This document shows positions 1 through 11,038 of a stretch of DNA of 64,000 bases, piece after piece (the stretch's first letter is position 1; the number at the start of each line of letters is the position of its first letter). The notes under the pieces are model-generated. The model made no database searches. It saw only the letters and a program-made list of their open reading frames with translations, and was not told the DNA's origin. The DNA is taken from positions 4,774,001-4,838,000 of the forward strand of contig CM066300.1 in assembly GCA_033807695.1 (NCBI GenBank). Direction: 5' to 3'. The position numbers and the translations under genes are program-made. The stretch is from Daedaleopsis sinensis (lineage: Eukaryota; Basidiomycota; Agaricomycetes; Polyporales; Polyporaceae).

Positions 1-1019
1 TCAAGAACTCTCGAAGAGGTGCTCATAGCGGCGAGGCTCCCTCTGCTCAGGTGGGGGGTCCGGGAGCTCTGGGGATCAAGCATACCGGGGTCAGCACACT
101 AATGTACAGCTCTAGAGGCAGGTACTCAAATTCACAGGATTCTCCCACCAGCTGCGAAGGCAGTGTTGAAGATGACTCGGGTAGGAGGGGGCCGCACAGT
201 TCAGCTGTCCACAGAAGCGCCATGGCAGTACACTGAAAGTGGGAATGTTCTTGGACTCCTAGTATTCTGATCAATGTACAGGCCGTTAGAAACCTCAAAT
301 CACACCCAGCTTGGAGCCCTAGGCACAGACCAGGATCGGGGATTCACTTATCCCTTGGCGGCTCCGACTACGTATGGGCTCTAAATTGTGAAAATATAGC
401 TCGGAGACCTCGTAAGTAGACCGTGACTATGTAGACGGTGGACCACATCCGACTTCAAGTTGACGACCATCAGCAGCTAAAATTCCATTGCAATTGATGG
501 GTTTACAGTTGTTTGCAAAACGATGGTCACTTGCCAAAAATGCTTGTCTAGGAAGAACTTCATGAGTTAAGGGGACTCTGGGGTTTTGTTAGCTCGTTTG
601 TGAAGTCTCCCCCTGGGCCTCAGCGTCCCATCGGGCAGTGGGTAGCCGCGGTTGGAGTGGGCTGATGTGGGCGAAGGCAAGAGGCAATTGCGAGCGCTAG
701 CGCACTCGCGCCTTTGCGTTCTATTCAACGCGATCACGTGCTGTCATTGTAGAGCTGACGCATCCGAATCGCGCGTAAGTACTCAGTTCAAGTTGTCCGC
801 GGAACGGTGGCTCTGCGCTCAACCATCACCAGGCCTCATTTTCAAGACTAGGATAGCATCAACGATTACTCAGGCGATCATTATAGTAACGTGATGCTGA
901 AGTTCACGATGTTAAAGACTCGGAGGCTACTGAAGTGCTCGACTCTGGATCCTCTCCTTCGAACCCACACCCGACACACTCAGTTCCAACGGTGTAACTT
1001 GATACACACCTCCTCCGCT
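1..1019. other. left-edge intergenic stretch
   Basis: No supportable gene is seen on either strand. The open frames here are short, lack ATG starts or show no family resemblance. The last ~100 bases are the likely promoter and 5' UTR of the thioredoxin gene that follows. Confidence 0.5.
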
Positions 1020-1576
1020 ATGCCTGTCAAAGTTGTCTCCTCCCTCGAAGAGTTCAAGACGATTGTAAGTCCACCCGAATGCTGGCAGTCTACTTGCTTT
1101 GATTCGTACTAACTTGTGACACGTAGATAGGCGGAGACCGTCCTGCCGTGTTCGACTTCTGGGCGACCTGGTGCGGGCCATGCAAGGTCATTTCGCCCAT
1201 CTTCGAGAAGCTTGCAGACCAGAACTCCGGCGTAGACTTTTACAAGGTCGACGTCGACGACGCGAGTGATATCGCGCAGGAGGTCGGCATACGCTCTGTG
1301 AGTCGCTCCCTTTCCCTCTTCACACACTCTGCTCGCGAGCGGCTCGTATATGTGGTGAAGCTCCCTCGTGCTCTCAATCAGCGCACTCATGCTTTGTGTT
1401 CCACAGATACCCACGTTCATGGCCTTCCAGAATGGCAATAAGATTGCCAAGGACGTCGTCGGTGCGAACCCTCCCGCACTCCAGGTACCCATATATCTCT
1501 CTAGGGGTAATGCGCTGCGACTTATGTTTAACTGCAGGCTCTCATTTCGAGCATCGCACCCACTGAATCAACTTGA
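1020..1576 (+). CDS. thioredoxin
   Basis: Small cytosolic thiol-disulfide oxidoreductase of 110 residues, the usual thioredoxin length. It reduces protein disulfides and is itself recycled by NADPH-dependent thioredoxin reductase. Four exons join in frame: 1020-1064, 1127-1297, 1407-1484 and 1538-1576, all with GT-AG introns. The active-site motif WCGPC lies at about residues 30-34, preceded by the conserved FWATW strand. The cis-proline loop (IPTF) opens exon 3. The start ATG sits 15 codons before the first intron and gives a normal fungal N-terminus with no targeting peptide, so a cytosolic or nuclear form is most likely. Family assignment is certain from the motif and fold order; which paralogue it is cannot be told from the sequence. 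Confidence 0.95.
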
Positions 1577-2408
1577 AGCAGACATAGGCATACCTGAGTC
1601 TCAGCTCTGACAGCTCAAATAAAGTTCGGTGTATTATGGCGCACCTACGTACAAAGTGATAGTGGTTTGGCGGTCCTCCTGTTCTGGTTCCATCACAGCA
1701 CGCCCCAGAAACGTATGACTCTGGCCTTCGCGTGGTACGCATGCGGCTTTCAGACGCCACCGGATTCTGTCCCTTCTCTGTGCCGCCGACTAGCCCGCTC
1801 AAACCAGTATCGCGGTAAGTACGTGACTGTCGGAAATCGTAAACTGGGCTGAAGTTCGCTATGTACAGGATCTTCCGCCGTGCGGCTTATGGGTTACAGC
1901 TCGGTCCGAGACGAGCGTTGGTTCGAATTGTGACGTCAAAGTCGAGCCTCAGGCCATGCCGACTCAGAATATGTTTGCAAGCCACCCATCCGTCACTAGT
2001 CAGTGCTACGAGAAATTGCACCCACTGACAGCGGAGGTGAGGACCGATGGTCTACTGCCATGATGAGAGCCAACGGTATATACAACCCTGAGGCAGGCCG
2101 AGCAGCGGCGGACATTACAATCTGGTCCACTCTGTCAGCCCGTCGGCTACATGGGTCGGATCGCAACTATTTGAGGTATGCCATCGATTTCCCGCTACCC
2201 TCTTCCGCACATCCGAGTACCGAAAGGTACGCTAAATATCCGTACCCCTAAAGCGTTCTCTATGTGGCTTGTCGGGTCGGAAGTGTCTCAAGCAGCATAA
2301 GGGCAGCTGCTCGTCTCCCCATCCTCTACCGTTCTTAGAGAACACCCATCTAGCATTCTCAACTCAACCCCTCACTCAATCGGCTTGCCTCTCACAAGAC
2401 TTCTATTC
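1577..2408. other. intergenic, nothing recognised
   Basis: About 830 bases between thioredoxin and the kinase. It contains the thioredoxin 3' UTR and the kinase promoter. Short open frames have no coding signature. Confidence 0.5.
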
Positions 2409-3908
2409 ATGCTCGACGCATCCACCTCCATTCCGGACTTCACGAACGTGGTGATTAGACAGTACAGACTCATCCAGCAGCTGGGCTCTGGAGCCTACGG
2501 CGTCGTCTACAAAGTCATCGACACCCTCGCCCCCTCATCTTCATCCGGGGAGCCGGTCTACCACGCGATGAAGATCGTCCGCAAGGCCGGCCACAGCGCC
2601 CAGGACCTCGCGAACTTCCAGCGCGAGATCGCGCTGCACAGCGCACTCGCGTACCACCCGAACATCGTTCGCGTCCACGAGGTGGACGAAGACCTCGACT
2701 ACTTCTACATCATCATGGAGTACTGCCCGGGCGGCGACCTCTTCGACCTGATCGTCAAAAGCCCCTACGTCATGTGCGGCACCGCCGTGCAGGACCTGTT
2801 CCTCTCCCTCATCGACGGCGTGCAGGCGTGCCACGACTCCGGGGTCGCTCACCGCGACATCAAGCCCGAGAACCTACTCGTCAGCGAAGACGGCACGAAA
2901 GTCCTCTTGGCCGACTTTGGCGTGGCGACCGACCAGCACCAGTGCTCGGACTTCGGCGCCGGGACCTCCACCTACATGGCTCCTGGTACGCGCTCTCCGC
3001 CTCCCTCCCGATCTTAGAGCACACTGCTGACACCCCGCGCAGAGTGCCACGGGCCTTCCTCGTACTGTCCGCGCACGAGCGACATCTGGGCGCTCGGCGT
3101 CGTGTTCCTCAACCTCACCTGCGAGCTCAACCCGTGGGAGAAGGCGACGCTCGAGGACCCCGCGTTCGTGGACTTTTTCAAGCGGCGGCACGCGTCCAGC
3201 ACGACCGCGCACCTCTCCGAGGGCGCCCGCGCGCTCCTCCGGCGCATGCTCGAGGTCGACCCGAGCGAGCGCGTTGCCCTCCCGGAGCTCCGCGCGCTGG
3301 TCTTCAACCTCGACGCGGTCTTCGCGCCCGACTTGGACGGGGAGTCCGAGCCCGATATCGATGAGTACGAGCAGGTCGCTTGTGCAGCCATCCGCGGGGA
3401 CTCTGGCTCTCCCCAGAATAGCGGGGGGGTCTCGACCTTAAGGCCTGCTGGCTTAGGCATTACCCGAGCATCGGCCCCACCCTCCGCTGGCCCCCACGCC
3501 GTACCGAGGTTTCCTCCTGGTCTCGGGCTCATCCGAAGTACAACATCGACGTTGCCCGCAACCGCCGCCCGCCCTCGGGCTATATTCAATTCGGGTCTGA
3601 CGAGGGCGCGCAGTGCTGTTCCCTACACCTCCCAACCCAACACCGCTCCAGCTCGCCATCGCACTTCATCATTTCCCCCTGGATTCGGTCTCACTACTGG
3701 GTCTTTCAGTGGCGAGAACCACGACGAGACGACTGTACATGCCTCCAATTCGCCGGTATGGAGTCCGGAAAGCGTGAAGGTTCTTCTCTTGGAGGAACCT
3801 GCGCTCACGGTACAGCTTGAGAAGGCTGTGGAGGAACAGCGGACGTTAGCATCGCAGAGGCTCGAAAGCTTCGCCATGTTCATAGAGGATCATTGCCAGT
3901 GGTACTGA
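2409..3908 (+). CDS. Ran1/Sks1-like serine/threonine protein kinase
   Basis: Two exons (2409-2985, 3043-3908) encode 480 residues. The kinase domain fills roughly residues 15-310: glycine loop GSGAYG, catalytic lysine in HAMKIV, the HRDIKPEN loop, DFG, and an activation segment ending in MAPEC that is formed across the intron. The CSDFGAGTSTYMAPEC-like activation loop and short insert-rich N-lobe resemble fungal Ran1/Pat1, Sks1 and Vhs1 kinases, which control nutrient-dependent development and meiosis in yeasts. The C-terminal ~170 residues are Pro/Ser/Thr-rich and probably disordered. The chosen ATG is the first in frame; an upstream TTG in the same frame is not a eukaryotic start. The exact orthology within this kinase group is inferred. 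Confidence 0.88.
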
Positions 3909-4871
3909 GGCCCGGACTATTATTAGCTCCCTCCACAACTTGTTGGAGTCAGTGCGATCGATATCATCCCCGCAGGCACCGATTGTACTCAGTTCAAACT
4001 GCCCGCTTAATCACAAAAACATTCGTATCTTCTACTAGCTAGTAAATGTGGGGAGGGTTAGAGCAGTCAAGCTATGCAGGCAATATCCAAGGTACTTACC
4101 CGCGAGCACGTATCCCTCCGATTTTTTACCTCCGCTCGGCGCTTCGTGCTCCGAACGTTTGGTCTCGAGACTACCGCATCTGCCCCGCATTATGCCGAGT
4201 CGGAGTTTATGGACTGTGACTAGTACTTATCCTGCATTGGTTGATCGCTAGCGACCTGGGCTGGTCTTCATAACTCATACCTCCTCGGTCTCACTGGAAC
4301 CTCAGGGCGAAGAGGGGGACGGAATATGGCGAAGGTATGAGCTAACATCGATGCATCATCATGTAGAAAGCCTCGGGCCTTCCTGTCAGCTTGTTGACGT
4401 TTCTAGCGGTTAACGTTGAATCAGATCATGTTTCGGGGCCTCCACTGCGGTGATATACGCCCATGCTATGTACCAAATTGCCATCACGCAAGGTACTGTA
4501 GATCTGATGTTCAGAGATGGCGAGAGTCAATTATCTGCGTATACTGATACTTACCGTTTCTCGATGTTTGGGCCCGGGCGTTGGATTCAGGACACATGCC
4601 GCGGCGATCACAAGGCAGAGTTAGCAGCAGTTAGTAGGTCACGCATCACCAGGGAGATCATTCTCGCGCGGCTACAAACCGCTATGGATCTAAGTGGATG
4701 AAGACATAACCGGACTACCTACATACCCGCTGACTTGCCGCTGACAGCGGTTCAGATCTCTCGCTTACCAGGTTGGCATAAATACGTCACATACACTGAG
4801 ATAGTATAAGAGAGACTGTGCTTAGGCCAGTCTCTGCAGCGAAGGCACCGTCAACTTGTCCACGTACCGAC
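3909..4871. other. intergenic, nothing recognised
   Basis: Roughly 960 bases between two same-strand genes. No frame is supported by codon use or family resemblance. The right end is the beta-mannosidase promoter. Confidence 0.45.
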
Positions 4872-7800
4872 ATGGGGCTGGGGCAGCTCCTTCTAACCGC
4901 TGCGGCGCTGTGGCCTCTACATGCGTATGCCGACGTCCTTAGCCTTTCAGACCTGAGCTGGTCGCTGAAGAACAAGAACGGGTCCATCGTGGTCCCCGCA
5001 AAGGTTCCCTCTCAAGCTCACCTTGACCTTCTAGCGGCAGGGGTAATCACTGAGCCTCTCCTGGGCATCAACGGTACGCGCATATGCCACGATTATTGCT
5101 CCCACTCTCTCTGCTAAAGCGTAGCCGAGGTAGATTTCGACCAGCGATGGATCATCTACGATGACTGGACGTACACGGTCAATCTTGCCCCGCTCACGAA
5201 ACACCTGGCCAAGGACACCACAGCGCTGCTTGTCTTCTATGGACTTGACACCATCGCGACTATCGTGAGTAGTAGCTCCTGCCAGTATGCATACAAGCGC
5301 ACCATTTCTAAGCAGTTCTGCTAGACGGTCGCCGGCCACCCAGTCGCTTGGGTCAACAACCAATTCCAACAATATGTCTACGACGTCACAGAACTTATTG
5401 CTTCCCCACTGAATGGCGACACCAACTTGACTGTTGCGTTCGAGTCTGCGTGGACCTATGGGAAGAATGTCACCTCCCGTCCAGACGCAGAACCCTTACT
5501 AATAGGCGATCTCCCTGTAAGTACATATGCATATATGCGGTATTTGCGTGCAGTACTGACTTGTATACCTCGTCGTTGAACTAGACCGAATTTCCGGGTG
5601 TTCGTCATTACATCCGTAAGATCCAGTCGGATTTCGGCTGGGATTGGGTACGAGTCTATTCCTTGCGGATGGTCCCGAACGTTGGCTAATAATCTTTGCA
5701 GGGTCCGGCCTTCGTCCCCAGCGGGATATTCAAACCGGCTTACCTCGTGACGTTAAACGCGAAACCCCACAAGAGTGCAGGCCCCGCCTCACACCCTCTT
5801 TTGGCCGCTACGGGAAGTGTTTTCATAGAGGAGTCCTCCCTTGAAGTATCGAAGGCCGGCCAGACAACCATCCACACGGCAAATCAGTCCGCAGACTGGC
5901 TCGTGAACGTCACTCTCGCAGTGCGTTCCGTAGTCGCTGCCCACTCGCCTACAGTCACTATCTCCATCCCAGAATTGCATGTGTCCTCTGGTCCCCTCCC
6001 CGTTTCCTCAATCCCAGCAGGCACCAACACGTCCACTGTCCTCCACGCGAAGCTCATCGTCCCCAACGGGGTGCCAGAGCTCTGGTTCCCGCACAACCTC
6101 GGCACGCCGCATCTGTACAACTTCACCGTCACGCTTACGCTTTCGAATGGCGTCAGCACCAGCTTCACGACGCGCAGCGGGTTCCGTACGATCGAGCTCA
6201 TCCAGACACCGTACTCACAGAAGGAGATCGATGCCCGTGGGATCACACCTGGGGACCAGTGGCATTTCTCGGTCAACGGGAAGCCGTTCTACTCGCTCGG
6301 GACGAACGTCATTCCGTTCGACCCTTTCTATCCGCGCATAGCGTCCGCGCAGACCCGCTGGGTGCTGGAGAGCGCTGTCAAGAGCGGGCAAAACATGGTG
6401 CGTTCGAGTTCAATGTCCAGCGCGGAACAGAGCTTATCAGCCGACCCTCCCGCTCCTGCAGATCCGTGTCTGGGGAGGCGGCATTTATCAGCCTTCGGAC
6501 GAGCTGACGGGCGGGTACGAGTTCTACTCGATCTGCGACGAGCTGGGCATCCTCGCGTGGTCGGAGCTAATCTTTTCCGACGCACTGTACCCGATCAACG
6601 ACTTCCTGCTGGAGAGCATCGAGCCCGAGGTCCGGCAGAACGTCAGGCGCGTAAACAAGCACCCGAGCAATGCGCAGTGGGCTGGAGGAAACGAGATCGA
6701 GTTGATCATCAACCTCGCGGGCATGTACTTTCCCGAGCCGATCCTGAAGCATTATAGGGATGAGGTACGTCGGACCTCTGCCTGACAGCTATCGCTGCTT
6801 ATCGGGTCGGGTGTTAGTTCCAAACACTGTTTGTTGAGTTCCTGCACGGTATTGTCCTCAGCGAGCAATCTTCGGTACGCGCGTCGCTCGTGATATCTAG
6901 GCGTTTGCTCACCATCCAGCATAGGTCGCGTACACGGACTGCTCAACCACCACTGGTGTGCTGAGCCTCGACCCCTACGAAGTGCGGTTCAACAACGCGA
7001 CGCCTGGTTACATATACGGCAATACCGGTATGCTCATCGTCTGCGAGCCTCTGAAGGGTGCCGCTGACGATCTGCAGAGCGTTACAACTACTCTGCTGCC
7101 GTTGCATTCGACTACAGCAGCTTCCCCGTCGCACGCTTTGTAAACGAGTTTGGGTGTGTCTTTTGACGCGAGCTTCGCACTATGAACACATTGCTCACCA
7201 CCCTGCACTAGGTTCCACTCGATGCCCTCGTTCTACAGCTGGGAAGAAGTCCTCCAGGATCCCGCCGACTTCGCCTTCAACTCCACCGTCGTCATGTCGC
7301 GCGACCACCACCCGTCCGCCGGCAGCCTCGCCTTCCCGAATCCCAACGCGACCCAAGGACAAGGGCAGATGACCACCGCCGTCGAGCGCTTCCTCCCGAC
7401 GCCCGGCACCGCGGACGCGAACCAGACGTTCGCGCAGTGGTGCTGGAGCACGCAGCTCTTCCAGTCCATGACCGTCGGCGCGCAGATCGCGTGGTACCGC
7501 CGCGGCGCGGGCCAGGGCGAGAACAACCTCGGCGCGCTCGTCTGGCAGCTGAACGACGTCTGGCAGGGCGTGTCGTGGTCCGCGATCGAGCACTCCGGCC
7601 GGTGGAAGGCGCTGCAGTACGGCCTCACCAGCGTCTTCTCGCCTCTCACGATCTACCCGTTCTGGTTCGCGGACGCCGAGCGGCTCGAGGTGCTCGTGAC
7701 GTCCGACCGGTGGGAGACGGTGCGCGGCGCGGCGCAGCTGACGTGGTACGGGTGGGACGGGGCGCTGCTCAACTCGTCGACGGTCAACTTCGCGGTCCCT

Positions 7801-8367
7801 ACGCTGAACAACTCGCTCGTGTTCAACGCGACGGGGCTTGGCAACATCCTCCCGGCAGGGAAAGACGCGAAGGACGTGTTCTTGCTGGTCAACGTCACCG
7901 CGCACGTTGACGGCCGCACTGTCACGCAGGAGCAATACGTGAGTCCACCTCTCCTCATTTCCTGCGAGCGTTCTCTGACTGACCCGCGGCCGCAATGCGC
8001 AGTTCACGCCGGCCTCGCTTGCGGAAGCGAACCTCGTTGACCCGTCCATAGTGCTCACACCAGGAGACCATCTGACGTTCACGCTGTCGGCCAAAGGTGG
8101 CGTCGCCGTGTACGCCTGGCTGGACCACCCCGCTGGCACCGTCGGCTACTTCCAAGACCGCACGACGGGCGTGCCCTCGAACGGCTTCTATCTGATCCCT
8201 GGGATCGACCGCACTGGTGGGTAGCTCGTCTGAGATCTGCCGCAAGCGAACCTGTTCTGACCATCGTTATAGTGCAATTCATCATGAACCCTGGGCTGTC
8301 TAGGGTCACCAAGCCAGACCCCAAGGACTTCGTTGTGCGCTCAGTGTGGAACAACACTCACATCTGA
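4872..8367 (+). CDS. secreted GH2 beta-mannosidase
   Basis: Glycoside hydrolase family 2 enzyme that releases mannose from the non-reducing ends of beta-1,4-manno-oligosaccharides, completing mannan breakdown. Twelve exons (4872-5073, 5125-5264, 5325-5516, 5585-5647, 5702-6397, 6462-6764, 6818-6874, 6925-7027, 7078-7153, 7212-7938, 8003-8216, 8273-8367) splice in frame to 955 residues, typical for fungal beta-mannosidase A. A signal peptide (about 20 residues, hydrophobic LLLTAAALWPLHAYA) is followed by the sugar-binding domain, Ig-like domain and TIM barrel. The likely acid/base is the Glu of GGNE (near residue 509) and the nucleophile the Glu of VNEFGFHS (near 609). Many NxS/T sites fit secretion. 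All introns are short GT-AG. I see no disruption. Confidence 0.95.
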
Positions 8368-8661
8368 GTTTCTTGCTCCCAGTACTATCCTATAGCTTGC
8401 AGTAGTGCCTGAAATAAGCATCGGTCTTGCGAGAACCCCTTACGTGTACGTTTAGCCGGGTTACGTTGCCTTCCTGAGTCTTCTCACTGGACACATACCC
8501 TTTCCCTTGTAAACTTACTATTGCGTACACTACACCTTGATCAAGTAGTAAAGTTGAATTTCTGACCGCTTGTTCGCCTCGCTCCTTCTGAAGCTAATGA
8601 ATATGGCGTATGGTTGAATCAAGTATCACTAGGACACCATTCCATTCATAATCATCAAGCA

Positions 8662-9876
8662 CTACAACTTCGAGCGGAGGTCGCGGAACTTCGGTATCGC
8701 CTTCTTCTGTGCGGCCACAACAGCATCCTTCAAGTCCTGTTCCAAACCCTCTTCAGCAAAAGCGCCCATAACGCACGCATGTGCACGCACCTGTGTCTGC
8801 AGCATTGCAGAGTTCCACACCACGGTGTACTCGAGGTTCTCCCTCACCCTGGGTGTCGAGCGTCAGCGAGCTCGTCAGCAACCGAGAAAGCCACGTACGA
8901 ATGGTCCCGCGCATGGCGCAGGAGGTGCTTCGTGCCGAGCACCGCGACCGGCGACTTCTCCGCGATCAGCGCCGCGGTCTCGAGCGCCGCGGCGCGCACC
9001 TCATCGCGCCCGCCCGGGACGACGCGCGAGACGAGGCCCATCTGCGCGGCCTCGGCCGCGGAGAAGTTGCGCGCGGTGAGCGCGAGCTCGCTCACGAGGC
9101 TCTGGTTCCCCGCGACCTTCGGCAGGCGCGCGAGCGTGCCGATGTCCGCCGCGAGCCCGACGTCGACTTCCTGGTCGCCAGTGGTCAGTCGCGCGGAAAC
9201 GGACTGTGTGGGGAACTAACTGACCTTGATGGCGAAGACGGTGTTGGACGCGGCGTAGCGGACGTCGCACGCGGCGATGATGTCGAGCGAGAGCCCGTAG
9301 CTGACGCCGTGCGTGGCGACGATGACCGGGTAAGGGCAGCGCTCCATGGCCGAGATGGAGTCCTGGAAGGACGTGATGGTCTTGTGGAGGATGAGCGCCG
9401 TGCGCGCGGGGTCGCTGCCCTGTCCGAGGCTCAGCGCGGAAACTGTCGTGGCGGCGTCAGTTTGTCGACTCGGCGACTATCCAGGACAAGCAAGCTTCGA
9501 CCTGCAGCACTCACAGTCTATTCCGGCAGAGAAGAGCTTGGGCAGCGCGGACGCGAGGACGACTGCGCGTATGGAACCGTCCTCGGAGATGGCGTCGAAC
9601 GTCCGCCCGAGCTCCGTCCAGAACCTGCACAGACAGCCCATTTGGAGTTAGCATCGTCCGCACCCACACAACCGAGGAGACTCACGCGTTGCTGAACGCG
9701 TTCACCGGCCCCCTTCAACCAATAGTGAGCGTGGTGCACCGTGACGACCAATAGGCCCCAGTTATCATAGCAACGACTCACCGCGAGAGCTCGACGAGAG
9801 CAACATGAGGCGCAGGCGACGACACCTTCACGAACGTCCCGGAGAGGTACGCGTACGGATCTGAGGAGCTGGCCAT
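8662..9876 (-). CDS. enoyl-CoA hydratase/isomerase family, dienoyl-CoA isomerase-like, peroxisomal
   Basis: Crotonase-fold protein of 302 residues in six exons (9782-9876, 9686-9712, 9515-9624, 9225-9442, 8899-9170, 8662-8848). It starts MASSSDPYAYL and contains the crotonase oxyanion-hole strand LFSAGID and the second helix region GVSYGLSLDIIAACDVRYA. The segment EVDVGLAADIGTLARLPK is characteristic of ECH1-type delta(3,5)-delta(2,4)-dienoyl-CoA isomerases, which shift double bonds during oxidation of unsaturated fatty acids. The protein ends in SKL, a canonical type 1 peroxisomal targeting signal, so peroxisomal beta-oxidation is the inferred site. The last intron (8849-8898) was chosen because its gtacgt donor joins HARDHS to VRENLEYT, a conserved stretch; reading through instead gives a premature stop. 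A 27-nt second exon is notable. Confidence 0.9.
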
Positions 9877-11038
9877 AGCTTGAGGGTTGGTTAACGCTAA
9901 GACTAGCAGTGATAGTACTGGAGTAACCTGGAGTAACCATTTAACATTTGCACAGCCTCTACCGGGGTCCGGCACGGATGCAACCCGGCCGCTTGCGAAT
10001 TGAATTCAGCTGCCTGCAACAGGCTGCAAGGTTGTGCAGTGCGCACATCGGATGGCTACAGATGGCAGTCGTACGCTTTCTTTGAAAAATTATGTGCCAT
10101 AGCCCTCCTCAATTCAAATTCGAGAGGGGGGAAATCGGGAGGAATTCTCGCAACTGTGGTGACGGGCGCGGTGACAGCCGGACGTTAAGGAAACTGACGA
10201 GGGGACTTGCAAACGTCCATCCCTCTCGCACTACTCCCTCAGTAATCTGCGCATCTAAAGAAAAAGCATGTCGACGTCCTCCTCTTTCGAACGACATGCA
10301 ACGGCCAATACAGTAGAATGTACTCGCAGCTTTCAGGTATTCCTGAATGTTTCCGACGGTGCCTTGCATTCGGCTGTCACGCCCCCATCTGAGCCATCAC
10401 CATCTCCTTGCGAGATTTCCTCCCAATACCCCGCCCTCGAATAATTGAGGAGGGCTCATGTCTAGTACGAGCTTTAAACTGTCATTATGCAATGCGTTGG
10501 GAGTGATTCAACAGGTCCGAGGATATCCTGCTCGACGTGAAGCTTTGAAGCGTGAGCGCACGAACTGGACATGGACATGCGCGCGAGCCTGAATCGTGGG
10601 GCCGGGGACGGTGGGGACAGACGGAGAGACTAGTCCTGCCAGCGTATATGCGGGACCGAGTGCGAGTGCGTGGGGGAACGTTACGGGTAAACAACTAAGC
10701 AAAATACGACGCCGAGGGTAACGTAGGGGTGCTCGTGTGGGGTGATGTCCGCGTCCTAGTCCCGAGGGAGGAAGCGAGGAGGGACACGATGAAGACGGGG
10801 GCGGGGCGGGAAGAGGAATGCGCGCGACGTGAGGACAGAACAAACGGTCAATGGGACTGGAGATGGAGATGGAGATGAAGGGTACCTGTGGTATGCATGT
10901 CCGATTAAAGAGGGGAAACGTAACTACCGCATGCCTATCAAGGTCCGTATGTACATCGAGGGGGTCGTGGTCGTTCGTCGTGACAGACACACAGTCGGGA
11001 AATCAGACCCGAACAGGTGTGCCTACCGTGCAACACAC
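9877..11038. other. intergenic, includes chitin synthase 3' flank
   Basis: About 1.16 kb lies between the start of the dienoyl-CoA isomerase gene and the end of chitin synthase. Open frames here lack ATG starts or family resemblance. The right part is probably the chitin synthase 3' UTR. Confidence 0.45.

Noticed and set aside
47..298. possible F-box-like fragment on the minus strand at the left edge
   Set aside because: Only a short LPLELYISVL-like stretch; no ATG/splice model and no further domain sequence.
1860..1940. tRNA-like T-arm string (GGTTCGAATT)
   Set aside because: No acceptor, D-arm or anticodon stem could be paired around it.
7195..8139. 314-codon minus-strand open frame over the beta-mannosidase
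   Set aside because: It is a GC-rich shadow antisense to conserved GH2 exons; its translation is Arg/Ala/Val low-complexity with no domain.
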